Origin: Thermobifida alba
GTDB taxonomy: Bacteria; Actinomycetota; Actinomycetes; Streptosporangiales; Streptosporangiaceae
Length of the DNA stretch: 64,000 nucleotides
Reading direction: 5' to 3'
NCBI RefSeq assembly: GCF_023208015.1
Contig: NZ_CP051627.1
Span: 1,364,001-1,428,000, forward strand
Shown here in pieces: positions 51,964 to 61,678 of the stretch (position 1 is its first letter; each line of letters begins with the position of its first letter). The position numbers were made by a program, and so were the translations under genes. The notes under the pieces were generated by a model, which was given only the letters and a program-made list of their open reading frames with translations, was not told where the DNA came from and did no database searches.

Positions 51964-52925
51964 CCGTCCATCTGGTCTCCGTGGGCCTGTCCCTACGCAA
52001 CAGCCTTGTCAACAAGCCGGACCAATGTCTGGACGGCGACCACGAAGACGTGCTCCACGCCCTCATCGACCGGGCCTCGGAGATGATTCCCGCCAGCGGT
52101 GACCTCATCCGTCATCGACGGCACCTCTCCGAGCAGCTCGTCCCGGGTACCCCCCTCGCCGCCGACCTCGCCGCGGAGATCGGTGAAGTCCGCCCTGACC
52201 TGTGGCTGAGTCGGGTCAGCGCTGAACTCGCCTCCCTGGCCCGCTACAGCGACTCTCGATCCAAGCCTCTGCCACGCAAGGCGCGACTGGGTTCTCGAAG
52301 CAAAGACACCGTCGTCCTCCTGGCCACCGACACCGTGCCGGGACTGCGCTCGGCGCTGTGGAACGCCTTGGCGCTGACCTCGGGCGATCCCACCCGCATC
52401 GTCTGGTTCGCCAACCCGCAGGACACCGTCGGACACGCTGCGGGCCGTGTCATCATCGCACCGATTCCCGGTCTCGCCGTCGGCGGCGACACTGCCATGT
52501 TCCAGGCCATGGGAAGCCTGGGCCGACTCGGCCATACTCTCATCAGACACATCGTGGGCCCGGGAGCGGACTACGTTTTCCACCTGTCCGGCGGCTACAA
52601 GGCCACCATCCCCTACCTCATCGGACTGGCCGAAGGCATGCGTGGCCTCGTCCATAACGGCGAGGTCGCCTCGGTATCCGCCTATGTCCTCCATGAGGAC
52701 GACCTGAACAGCCTGATCCGCCTGCCGCTACGCGTCCTGCCTTACGAGGTGCTGGAGAAGGAATTTGAGGGCGTGGACAAGAACGACCAGCCCTCGAACG
52801 GCATGGGGCGCCGCCTGCTCCCCATGTCCCCCCACCGGTTGCTGGAAGGGTACGCCTACGAACGCCACCGTGAGGAATGGCGTCTGACCCCGTTCGGTGA
52901 AGGACTCATCCACCTCATTCCCTGA
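51960..52925 (+). CDS. CARF-domain protein of the APE2256 family in the Cmr operon
   Basis: A 321-aa protein overlapping cmr6. Residues 1-15 (TVHLVSVGLSLRNSL) and the block HLSGGYKATIPYLIGLAEG (about residues 207-220) are the conserved parts of the APE2256-type CRISPR proteins, whose Rossmann-like CARF fold binds cyclic oligoadenylate. VVLLATDTVPGLRSALWNAL and a helical region precede it, and the C-terminus (MSPHRLLEGYAYERHREEWRLTPFGEGLIHLIP) looks like a small winged or helical extension. There is no HEPN (RxxxxH) or obvious nuclease motif. It may be a sensor, ring nuclease or partner of the adjacent membrane protein. Confidence 0.75.
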   Translation: MTVHLVSVGLSLRNSLVNKPDQCLDGDHEDVLHALIDRASEMIPASGDLIRHRRHLSEQLVPGTPLAADLAAEIGEVRPDLWLSRVSAELASLARYSDSRSKPLPRKARLGSRSKDTVVLLATDTVPGLRSALWNALALTSGDPTRIVWFANPQDTVGHAAGRVIIAPIPGLAVGGDTAMFQAMGSLGRLGHTLIRHIVGPGADYVFHLSGGYKATIPYLIGLAEGMRGLVHNGEVASVSAYVLHEDDLNSLIRLPLRVLPYEVLEKEFEGVDKNDQPSNGMGRRLLPMSPHRLLEGYAYERHREEWRLTPFGEGLIHLIP

Positions 52926-52940
52926 CCAAGGAGACTGGTC

Positions 52941-54509
52941 GTGACCGACGACACCGAGCGGTCGACATCACTTCCGGCCGCGCTCCGTCCCCTCTACGCG
53001 CGGCTACGCGGCGGTGTGCTTCCCAGCGCACAACAGTTGAGCACGCTCGCCCTGCAAGGCACTGGTCCGATCTGGAAAGACCTCCGCCCTCACCTGGAGC
53101 GTCTGTGGGCGTTGGTTCCTGCCGGTTCCGGTCCCCGATCGGTCCCTCTGCCCGGGAACGACCTGCTCGAAGAGGCGATCAACCATTTCAGCGCCTATTT
53201 CGCCACCCCCGGTGAGAGAGTGCGACGCCAACTCCGCACCCTTCTTCTGTACCCCCACGAACTCCTGGACCAATCCCTCGACACCGGTACTGGTCACACC
53301 TCCCGGGCCGCAGACAGCGAAGAGGTCCGTGTCCACTGGATGCGTACCTGTGTAACGGTCGAAGCGGTGTGGCGCCATGTCGACTCGGGTGCTGACCGCT
53401 ATGGCGAACTGGCTCGGCTGCGTCCTCTTGCCGCACGCAACCGCTTTCTCGCCCTCGCCGAGCCGATGCGCTACCGCGCAGTCCTTGACAGCCCGTGGAT
53501 TCCCAGCCGCAGCAGTGTCTTCGGGGCCACTGACAGTCCCACGCAACATGTCTTCGGAGCAGACACCTACTTGTTGCTGGTGGACAGGGTCCGTACCGCC
53601 CGCCGCGACTGGTATGCCTATCTCAACACCTACCAGTCCCACCCGCTGTTGGCCCAAGCCGAGTTACACCAGCTCGAAGGCGAACTCCGGGAAATCTGTA
53701 CTGCCCGCGGTTACTCCACCGGTCCACTCATCTTGTCCTCCTACTCCCTGGACAAGATCGCTCCACCCGATGGTGAGGACGAGGACATGGTCTGGGAAGT
53801 CCTCCACAACCACCTGCTTCCCCGGTTCAGGTTCTTGGAGACCATTTCCCTCATCGATCCCACCAAGGTCGTGTTCGCTTTTCCTCTCCTCGTATCCGCC
53901 CTGGTCTGTGGTTTCGGGCTCGCCGCTGCGGGCATGGCTCTGTTCTGCCACTCGTATACGACTGCGGCAGTACTGGCTGCGGCCTGCTACGCCCTCATCG
54001 GCTTGGGAGCCGTGCGTTTTGGACGGGTGTGGACAGCTCTGTGGCTGCTGAGGCTGCCGGCCGCCGCTACGCTTGGGCTCGTTCCCCTGGTTGCCTTTCC
54101 CGACTGGTGGCAGCGCATCCAGTTCAACTGGTCGATCACCGACGTCACTTCGCTGGCGCCGCTCCTGCTACTCGGAGTGTCCTACGGCTATCTGGTCATC
54201 GAGGCGCGCAACCACGGAGTCGGCCCCGCACAGGCGCTCAGTCGCGCGGCCACGGTGGCTGCCGTCGGTGCACTGCACGCATTCCTGGTCAGTCTTCTCG
54301 GTCTGACGATCATCGCGCCAGTTTTCGGTGAGCAGACCTCCGACACCAACATCGCCAGCCTGTGGACCACGTCTGGCAGCGCTCCCGTCGTGGTTCTGGT
54401 CACGGCCGCCGCATGGTGTCTGGCCATCGGTGTTTTCTCTCAGATCCTGTGGGACGAGCGCCCCATCACCGCGCCCCTGGCGCACACGCACTGGCGCGAC
54501 AAGCAGTAA
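52941..54509 (+). CDS. Multi-pass membrane protein inside the Cmr operon
   Basis: A 522-aa protein from GTG 52941 (AAGGAG upstream), 15 bases after the CARF gene and 9 before cmr1. The first about 300 residues are soluble and helix-rich (LPAALRPLYARLRGGVLPSAQQLSTLAL, NDLLEEAINHFSAYFATPGERV, WEVLHNHLLPRFRFLETISLIDP). The last about 200 residues have six or more hydrophobic helices, from KVVFAFPLLVSALVCGFGLAAAGMALF (about 307-333) to APVVVLVTAAAWCLAIGVFSQILW. No family is recognised. The position suggests an effector or membrane-anchoring partner of the type III complex, analogous to known membrane CRISPR effectors (e.g. Csx23, Cam1), but sequence alone does not show this. Confidence 0.75.
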   Translation: MTDDTERSTSLPAALRPLYARLRGGVLPSAQQLSTLALQGTGPIWKDLRPHLERLWALVPAGSGPRSVPLPGNDLLEEAINHFSAYFATPGERVRRQLRTLLLYPHELLDQSLDTGTGHTSRAADSEEVRVHWMRTCVTVEAVWRHVDSGADRYGELARLRPLAARNRFLALAEPMRYRAVLDSPWIPSRSSVFGATDSPTQHVFGADTYLLLVDRVRTARRDWYAYLNTYQSHPLLAQAELHQLEGELREICTARGYSTGPLILSSYSLDKIAPPDGEDEDMVWEVLHNHLLPRFRFLETISLIDPTKVVFAFPLLVSALVCGFGLAAAGMALFCHSYTTAAVLAAACYALIGLGAVRFGRVWTALWLLRLPAAATLGLVPLVAFPDWWQRIQFNWSITDVTSLAPLLLLGVSYGYLVIEARNHGVGPAQALSRAATVAAVGALHAFLVSLLGLTIIAPVFGEQTSDTNIASLWTTSGSAPVVVLVTAAAWCLAIGVFSQILWDERPITAPLAHTHWRDKQ

Positions 54510-54518
54510 GGAGCACTC

Positions 54519-55790
54519 ATGTCCTGGATCACCCTGCGTCTGCGTGTCACCACCCCGCTGTTCAACGGGAATGATCACGAACCTCTACGTGTCAGTTCCC
54601 TGCGCGGGGTCATGCGCTACTGGTTTCGTGCATTGGCTGGGAGTAAAGTCGGCCCTGACGTTCGGACTCTGCGCCGCCTCGAAGACATGGTTTTCGGCAG
54701 CACCGAAAAACCCTGTCCGGTGCGGCTACGGCTAGCCGGGCTGCCCCGGGTCCAGTCCGTTCCCAACATTCTTAAAGCTCAGCCTGTTCCCGACATTCCG
54801 GACGCGGAGTCCGCGATCGGCTATCTGCTGGGCCAGGGCCTCGGAACTATCACCGGAGGTGACTACTACATCCTCCGGCCCTATGTACGCCCTGACAACC
54901 ACAACCGATACTTCAAACTCAAGATCGCGCTGTCGAAGGACGAACCTGTTGACGCCCTGACTCTGGCCTCCCTGTGGATGGTCTGTGCTTACGGTGGAGT
55001 GGGCGCGCGCACTCGGCGCGGCTTCGGCGGACTGCGTATCATCGGCGTCTCCCCCAACGGTCACGACCTTCCTGCGCCCTGGGAAGATCCGGGCCGGCTC
55101 GCCACCCCCGGCCTCGACCACTACCGGGAACTCGACCAGCTCCAGCGGCTACAACCCATCGGTCCCTTGGCTGACTGCCTGCGCCACATCGACACCTTGC
55201 TCACCCGGTTGGACGACACCGGTACAGCACGCCCCTGGCAGGTTGACGAGACGCCCACCTATCCAGTGTTCAGTGGAACTCGTACCTGTGCAGGACTCAG
55301 CGCCTACTCCGCTCCCTCCTGGGAGCAACTGCTGGCCCATGTTGGATGGCAGTACCGGCTGTCACGTGCGACGAGCGACAACAGTGCGTCCAGCACCAAC
55401 TACTGGCCCAAGATCAAAACGCCCGAACGAGAAGCCGTTATCCGAGGGAATTCCGACCACTTCCCCCTGGGGGCACTCGGCCTTCCCGTGGTCTACTCCA
55501 AGGACAGAGTAACCGTAGGCGAACGTCGAGCCTCACCGCTGTGGCTGCGTCCTGTTGGTGAGGACGGAGAGTGGAAGCTGTTCTCCTTCGCTTTCCACAG
55601 TGCTTTCCTACCGGAGACGACCGAGGTGCAGCTTCGCAGAACCAACGGAGGCAACATACGGAGTGTTGCCGTCACCGATGACGACATCGTGACCCGCACC
55701 AGTGATTGGGTCCAGCGGATGAGGAGCACTCCGGCCCCCTACCATCTTCCTCAACAGAAAGGCCAGATGAGACCACAGAGGAGGAAGTGA
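54519..55790 (+). CDS. cmr1: Cmr1, type III-B subunit
   Basis: A 423-aa RAMP protein. It has the Cmr1 beginning ITLRLRVTTPLFNGNDHEPLRVSSLRGVMRYWFRALAG, with the RGVMRYWFR glycine/arginine-rich loop diagnostic of Cmr1. RTRRGFGGLRI is the second conserved loop. It helps bind the target at the crRNA 3' end. It is the last gene of the operon; its position after the membrane protein is unusual, since cmr1 normally leads the operon. Confidence 0.9.
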   Translation: MSWITLRLRVTTPLFNGNDHEPLRVSSLRGVMRYWFRALAGSKVGPDVRTLRRLEDMVFGSTEKPCPVRLRLAGLPRVQSVPNILKAQPVPDIPDAESAIGYLLGQGLGTITGGDYYILRPYVRPDNHNRYFKLKIALSKDEPVDALTLASLWMVCAYGGVGARTRRGFGGLRIIGVSPNGHDLPAPWEDPGRLATPGLDHYRELDQLQRLQPIGPLADCLRHIDTLLTRLDDTGTARPWQVDETPTYPVFSGTRTCAGLSAYSAPSWEQLLAHVGWQYRLSRATSDNSASSTNYWPKIKTPEREAVIRGNSDHFPLGALGLPVVYSKDRVTVGERRASPLWLRPVGEDGEWKLFSFAFHSAFLPETTEVQLRRTNGGNIRSVAVTDDDIVTRTSDWVQRMRSTPAPYHLPQQKGQMRPQRRK

Positions 55791-56368
55791 AAGAAAATCC
55801 CACGGTGTGGTGACTACTGCGCTCCTCGGGCTTCCTCCTACAAACACCTGATGTGGTGCGCGACTGAACGCGACTGTGAGGTAGCCACCCGGGTGGAGGG
55901 TGACTGGCCCGGGGGCGGAAAAGATCCGGGGTTGGGGCGTGGATCCCGTTCGAGGACGAGCCGGCAGTGGGGTGAGCAGCTCGCGGACGTGCGTATCCGA
56001 GCCTGACGGGATCCGCCTGCAACCCACCGTCGTCAACAGAGCCCGGCAGTGGCCGGTCCGTGTTCTCGTCATGCCGCTACCGCAGCGGTGAGGAGCCACA
56101 GACGCTCTAACGCCCAAGGCCCCGCGGGTGACACAGTCGTGACCGATCGCCCTAACGGATGCGGTCCGTCATCAAGAAGCCTCGGGCGTGCAGATTCCGT
56201 TGGAAGATAAGAGTTCACCAGGTCTGGGCGCCCTGCGGCACGGGAGGACCAGAAACAACGAGGGATCAGGCACGCTGATCAGTCATGCCCGAAAGTTGTG
56301 GACACCGTTCTCCCCCGCTTTGGGGGGGGCGGGCGCGGGCTCTGGGGCTTCCTGGTCTTTGCGCCGGG
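55791..56368. other. Intergenic region between Cmr operon and toxin relic
   Basis: About 580 bp without a good frame. The operon terminator and the end of the minus-strand relic should lie here. I see no clear hairpin. The lower-GC stretches (56160-56230, 56280-56310) and short fragmentary frames suggest further decayed DNA. Confidence 0.35.
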
Positions 56369-58021
56369 TCAGGCTCCGATGAGGCGGCTGGTGAATCCGG
56401 CGTCGACGAGTGCCTGGTAGGCGGCGTGGACGTCGTCGGGCACGTGCTGTTCGACGGCGAAGCCGCGGTCGGGGTACTCGATGACCCGTTGCAGGTCGCC
56501 GACCATGGTGTCGATGACGAGCCGGTCGTCGCCGATGCCCGCGAGGTAGTCGCGGAAGCCCACCGGTTCGGAGGCGCACACCGCCTCCACCTCGGGCCAG
56601 AGCCTGCGGGTGGTGGCGTAGGCGCGTCGCTGCATGTAGGGCATGGTCACCAGCATCACCGTGGCCGGGGCCAGGCCCGCCTCGGCCAGTACCTGCCGGG
56701 AGAAAGTGATGTTCTGCCCGGTGTTGGCCGCCCGAGGCTCCACCAGGACGGCCTCGTCGGACACACCCAGGTCCAGGACGTGCTCCCGGTAGTGCACGGC
56801 CTCGCCCCGGTCGGTGGTGATGTCGGCGGGGCTGCGGCCGTCGGGCAGGTTGAAACGGCCGTTGGGCAGGTCAAGTCCCTCACCGAGGGACGGGTTCACG
56901 TCTGTCCTGGAGGAGGGGGCGTCGGGGAGTAGGCTGCCGAACTTGCCGAGCCGGTTGAGCAGGCTGGCGCCGTGCCAGGCCGCTAGGGGCACGCCCAGTA
57001 CCGCGCCGTAGCCGGTGGCGCTCAGCGCCGCGCCGCCGACGACCGCGGCCACGTCCAGCGCGATGCTGCCCAGGTTGAGGGCGGTGGTGATCACATAGCC
57101 GGGGCAGTTGTGCCATTCGGTCCAGGGGAAAACCGAATGGATGACCTCGCCCCCGACAGTGGCCATGTTGTCGGCCCATTCAACTCCAGGAGCCCACGAT
57201 GTTCTCACCGTCGTACAGGCCCAGCAGATAGGCGGGAGTGGCCAGGGTTTCACTCCAGTAGTCGGTGGCGTTGTCCACCCATTCGCCCCAGGATTCCGCG
57301 CCCCAGCCGCGTTCGTCGTGGTAGAAACCGAACATGCCCGCGAAGGCCTGCACACTGCCCAGCGCGTAGTCGTAGACGGCCACGCCCACGTCGACCCACC
57401 AGGGTGCGTCGTACTCCTGGGGGTGGCCCAGTCGGTGATCATGTCCACGGGGGCCTTGGCCAGACCGTAGATCACCTCGTTGTCGCCTGCGACGGTGGAG
57501 CCGTCCAGCTCGGCGGCGATGAAACGGGTACCGCCCTCGACCAGGGCGGTGATGGCGTTGGCGCAGTCACGTTCGGCCGCCCGGTATTCGGTGTCGACCG
57601 CAGCCAGGTCGTTGTTGAGCTGGTTGTGCTCTTCGACCTTGGCCTCGTCCTTGTTGCACTCCTCGCCGATTTCCCTGATCTCGGCGGCCATGGTCTCAGC
57701 GTCGGCTTTGAGACTTTTCCACTTGGCCAGTAGGGGGCGGATTTCCTCAACGAAGTCGATGAGCGCCTGACCAATCGTGGTGATCTTGTCTTCCATCTCG
57801 TCGCCGTCGTCGGCGACCGGATCGGCCGCGGCCAGCAGTTCCTCGGACTCGGGGGCGACGTAGTTGCCTTCCAGGCCAGACCGGGCCGTTTTGATGTCGT
57901 GGCCGGCCTGGGCGATGTCGGTGGCGTCGTCTTTGAGGGCCTTACCCGCGGCCTCGATCGCGTCCGGGGCCGCGTTGGGAATCAGCATCTTGTCGGGGTT
58001 GATCACTCCGTCGCCGCTCAC
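56369..58021 (-). pseudogene. Frameshifted polymorphic toxin fused to a half YdcF/DUF218 domain
   Basis: The N-terminus (GVINPDKMLIPNAAPDAIEAAGKALKDDATDIAQAGHDIKTA) is the WXG-like secretion/scaffold start of actinobacterial polymorphic toxins, followed by coiled helices. At about 57420 the frame shifts: the continuation VYDYALGSVQAFAGMFGFYHDERGWGAESWGEWVDNATDYWSETLA lies in another minus frame to about 57180, where the first frame resumes (SVFPWTEWHNCPGYVITTALNLGSIALDVAA). After LPNGRFNLPDGRSPADITTDRGEAVHYREHVLDLGV the sequence is the second half of a YdcF/DUF218 domain. The first half of that domain is missing, so it is a chimera of two genes. Confidence 0.7.
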
Positions 58022-58211
58022 CCGACAGCCTCCGCGCCTCTAGGTAGTCCACCGAGCGGCACCACTGTAGAGAAAAACGGCAGCTCTCCAGACAACACCG
58101 AAGAATCCGAAAAGCGCATCAGTCCACATCACATCGGAAAACGCACGGAGAACTGTCGCACCAATGGTCGAAACCGGCCATCTGTGCGCAGGGGGACGAC
58201 GCTCTGCACGA

Positions 58212-58239
58212 AAGACACCCCCGCTCGTGGGGGTGTCTT
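58212..58239. terminator. Hairpin upstream of the transposase relic
   Basis: Perfect 11-bp arms AAGACACCCCC (58212-58222) and its complement (58229-58239) enclose a six-base loop. It could terminate transcription in either direction; on the minus strand a short T-run follows. Confidence 0.5.
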
Positions 58240-58246
58240 CACGACC

Positions 58247-58540
58247 ATGGCCGCCATACCACGACGTCCGACATATCCTTCAGCCCTGACTGATGACCGG
58301 TGGGTTCTGTTCGAGCCCCTGCTTCCACCGACCAACCCGGGCACCCGATCCCCACCGTGGCGCGGCCAACAGGGTCTGTACGTGATGTGCGCTGCCTACG
58401 CCTGGCAACGCTTTCAGGTGGACTTCCTGCCTCCACCAGACCGTGTACCGGTATTCCTCCCGTTAGGAGGGCACGGTCACTGGACGGATCACCACAGTTC
58501 TGCGCCGATGGGTCCACACCACCTCCAACCGTGGCGGTGA
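58247..58540 (+). pseudogene. IS5-like transposase remnant
   Basis: The frame starts MAAIPRRPTYPSALTDDRWVLFEPLLPP, the N-terminus of IS5/IS4-family transposases (YPSDLTDEQWxLLEPLLP). Later parts match the same family poorly (CAAYAWQRFQVDFLPPPDRVPVFLPLGGHGHW against LRYVxRTGCxWRxLPxDFPPxxTVYxYFxxW). The downstream DDE half is not found. It is a decayed copy and shows that mobile elements contributed to this region. Confidence 0.65.
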
Positions 58541-58822
58541 AACCGCGGCCGCCGACCTTCAGAGCGCAAGAGGCTCTGGCACTGCTGCCCCGGACATATG
58601 CGGTTGTGACGCGACTGAGAGGAGCAACGGCGGTGAGCGGCAGTGTCCAAGGCGATAGTGCGCTGGGCCGTGTTCGATCAGACGGTCCGTCGACCGACAC
58701 GGGACCGTGATGCCGTCCGCCAACGGGCACGGATCTGTAGGGAAGTCACGCCCCCTCTCCCCACCAGCTTCAGGTGCAAGAGAATTCGAGTTTCGTCCAC
58801 CCGTCCAAGGAGGAGAATTCGG

Positions 58823-59095
58823 GTGACCACCGAAAGGATCTCTCCGGAGAGGTTCCAGAGCCTAAGATATTTCGTTGAAGCCTACCTCCAACAGGATTGG
58901 AATATTGACGGTGAAAATATTCTGGAAATTCCGAGGAGCAGGAGAGAACTTGCTTCTATTCATTCAGAGATCCAAAGGGATGCGGAGACACTTCTGAGCG
59001 AGGGGTTTTCTGAAGGCGAACCGGGGGATCTCTTCGAGAGGTCCTGGAAAAGCGAGTATGAGCCTGATTGCAACGAAGGGGAGACGTGGACCTGA
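58823..59095 (+). CDS. CdiI-family immunity protein
   Basis: A 90-aa protein from GTG 58823, with AAGGAGGAG eight bases before. It has RFQSLRYFVEAYLQQDWNIDGENILEI and the acidic C-terminus (EGEPGDLFERSWKSEYEPDCNEGETW), matching the CdiI_2-type immunity proteins (LRYFVxAYFHQDW). Its base composition is noticeably AT-richer than its neighbours, indicating transfer. The nearest toxin-like gene is the broken one on the other strand at 56.4-58.0 kb, so it is probably an orphan immunity gene. Confidence 0.7.
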   Translation: MTTERISPERFQSLRYFVEAYLQQDWNIDGENILEIPRSRRELASIHSEIQRDAETLLSEGFSEGEPGDLFERSWKSEYEPDCNEGETWT

Positions 59096-59494
59096 GTGGT
59101 CCAGGAAATCATTGGGGCATGCCTGGTGATTAGCGCCGAGGGGAAAGCGTAACAAGGGCAACTCCCGAGGAGGAGTCAGAGGTCGCTTCTTGGGCAGGGC
59201 AACTGCCTGAACCGGGGAGTCGGATCCGAGTCGGTCAGCCGGTGCAGGTGCTGCGGCAGTTGGCCAGGGGGCGTCTGCTGTGGGGATGACGGGCGCTTCG
59301 CCGCGGCCCAAAGCGCTGACTTCGGCCAGGTCTGCCGTCACTGTCACACGTGGCCGGAGTCGGCCGCCATACGCGCTGCGATGGTCTTGCCCACGGCAAG
59401 GCTGCCCGGTCGTTGACCTCCCGGCTTTCCTCGGTTTCGCCGCCGTTTTGGCCCGTCGCAGGAAAATCCCCTGTTCCATCGCGTGAGAATCCTT
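59096..59494. other. Non-coding stretch
   Basis: About 400 bp between the immunity gene and the propeller relic with no frame of normal codon use. No repeat or hairpin was noticed. Confidence 0.35.
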
Positions 59495-60640
59495 CTACGG
59501 GATTCCCACGATTCTGGTGTTGTCTGCTCCGTCCGGGACCCCGCTCACGTTATCCTCCTGCGCGTACGCGATCACCGCCCCGGAGGCCAACAGGACCCGA
59601 AAGCGCCTCATCACGTCGCCGGAATACGGTGGGATCACCATCTCCAGGGCTTCTTCGAGATCGATCACCCGTTCTGTTTGCTCCGCCCCACAGGATGATG
59701 TGAACGTCGAGCCACCGGCCTCTGTCGCTGCGTTCCGCGGGCACCAGACCACGGCACCGGACAGCAGAGCCGACTCCGGACCGTGGTCGGCAACGGTCTC
59801 CGTTTTCCTGGCCGTCTCCAGCACCTCTCCCCGGTCGGGATCCGCCGTTCGACTTCCCTGCCTTTCTCCGCACCCAACACGGGCGAGTCCGGCCCGGGGT
59901 GACTCCCCGATGCTCGACGCGCTTCTCAACTGCTCCACATCCCGGCAACAGGTTCACCAGTCTCAAGGTTGCTCACCTGTTCCACCAGGCCTGCCAAGTT
60001 GCTGCCGCCGTACGTGACCAGAACGTAGGGGCCGCCGTCCACCGCCTCGGGGAGTGTGCGGCCGTTCGTGGCATGAGGAGGTCGGGAAGAAAGCCCCTCG
60101 TCGTCCAGACGCGGCGCCACCGCTCCTCTCCCGTGGCGGCGTCCAGGGCGATAACCCGTGCCTCCACTTCGTCCAGGGACTCCGCCCGCTCCATCGGGTC
60201 GTCTTCGCGGAGTGCTTCTGCGTACACGCTCGCCTGCGGGAGCAGGTCACCGAACACGGCCGTATGATCCACAACGCATTCCGGATCGCCCTGCCGACGC
60301 CATGCCCTCGTGTTGCCAACCAGGTCGTACGCCGAGGCATCTCAGAGCTCTCCTTCACGGCCGGTGCGTACTTCAGAGACCAGAAAATCCGATCGGCCCG
60401 CAGCGTCGAGTTCGTTTTCTTCGAGGATCTGCCCGGTTTCTACGCAGAGGACGACTGTGCCCGAAGCACCCGGTCGTCTCCGTCCTCCAGAGAGTGGGAG
60501 AGAAATGCGGTCGTGCCGTCCGGAGTGACGTCGGCTCGCGCTCCCCACCCGTGGCGGTGTCCACGGCGACCACTCCGTCGCTGATGTGCACCAGAGCGCC
60601 GCTGGGCCCGGGATAGACGCCCTTCCATGACGTACTGAAA
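59495..60640 (-). pseudogene. Shattered PQQ-type beta-propeller gene
   Basis: Pieces of one propeller protein lie in different minus frames. From 60590 leftwards: SDGVVAVDTATGGE, VLCVETGQILEENELDAAG, EARVIALDAATGEERWRRVW, then VDGGPYVLVTYGGSNLAGLVEQVSNLETGEPVAGMW and IDLEEALEMVIPPYSGDVMRRFRVLLASGAVIAYAQED. The blade motif VxALDAATGExRW is typical of PQQ-like repeats. At least four frameshifts separate the pieces, so the gene is dead. The family are usually secreted or membrane-linked proteins. Confidence 0.65.
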
Positions 60641-60779
60641 CAGCTTGATTGTTTCGAACGCCCGTGTTGGCCGTGCGGTCTCTGTCAGGGTCAAACGAGC
60701 AACATGCCGGACCTATACGGCTGATGTTGGGAAGAGAATCTGTGTCTTCAGCTCCTCTTGCTCACTCCCGGACAGGCGT

Positions 60780-61140
60780 GTATGGCCATGGTCGATGCCA
60801 TGACGGCCGAGCGTGTCCGGTTCGGCGTGCCGCCGCTGCCGCACAACGTCGACCAGGCCCTGTGTGCCGTTGCCCGCGCGGCGGGGCCTGCCCGGCCTGC
60901 CGCTGGCCGAGGCCTACGACCCGCACCAGGCAGTGGTGACCAAACGCGACGAGGAGCGGGGCGTGGCACTCTGCTCGGTGTCGGCACCCACGGGTTCGCG
61001 GCCCGGGCGCCCTTCGACCGGATCCTCGTGACCGCGGGAGCCTGGGACCTGCCCCCGGCCTGGGCGGAGCAGCTGGTCGAGGACGGGCTCCTGATGGTAC
61101 CCATGCGGATCCGGGGCCTGACCCGCTGCCTGCCCCTGCA
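60780..61140 (+). pseudogene. PIMT/FxLD-type methyltransferase relic lacking its SAM-binding middle
   Basis: Fragments in several plus frames: MVDAMTAERVRFGVPPLPHNVDQALCAVAR, then PGLPLAEAYDPHQAVVTKRDE and RGVALCSVSAPT, followed directly by HGFAARAPFDRILVTAGAWDLPPAWAEQLVEDGLLMVPMRIRGLTRCLPLHR. These are the N- and C-terminal parts of the FxLD-type isoaspartyl methyltransferase used in some RiPP clusters. The central GxGxG SAM-binding part is absent here; a matching fragment lies at 63692-63883. Frameshifts make it non-functional. Confidence 0.65.
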
Positions 61141-61678
61141 CCGCGCTCCCCGAAAAGGGGTGCTGGGAGACAGGCCCCGTAGCAGGGGTGGACACCATCG
61201 GCCTTTCTGCATCCGCTGTCCCCCGGCCTGGCGGATAGGAGTCGTCGCAGGGCAGGACGAGGGGATCATCCGCATGCGTCCGGCTGGATTCCTGGCAGGA
61301 GGATGCCCCCGGGTCGTCTGGTGGTCACCGGTGAGGAGGGTGCCGCCCCACCGCACAGACGTGTCTTCGCTGTCTGACCAGTCCCCTGCTCCGCAGGACC
61401 CCGGCCGGGCGAGCAGGCAAGCGCGTGAAGACTTGGACGGCGATTCCTGGCAGCGCCATCCTGACCTGGTGGTTGGGGACGGTGCGGACTATCAGGGTCA
61501 GGGCGTGGATGTGCCAACGGCAGGCAGGCGCGGTCCACAAACAGGTGGCGGGGGCAGCTTCTGTTGCTGGTCCTTCTTGGTGGAAGCCCCGCTTACCGAA
61601 GACTTTCTGCCGTTCAGTAGAGAGTCAGGGCAACCGGTGCGAGGCTGTGCTCAGCACCGCCAGGACAAGAAGGGTTTC
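61141..61678. other. Non-coding stretch with fragmentary frames
   Basis: About 540 bp without an intact gene. Plus-strand frames such as TAIPGSAILTWWLGTVRTIRVRAWMC are short and unrecognisable. Decayed DNA is the simplest reading. Confidence 0.35.
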
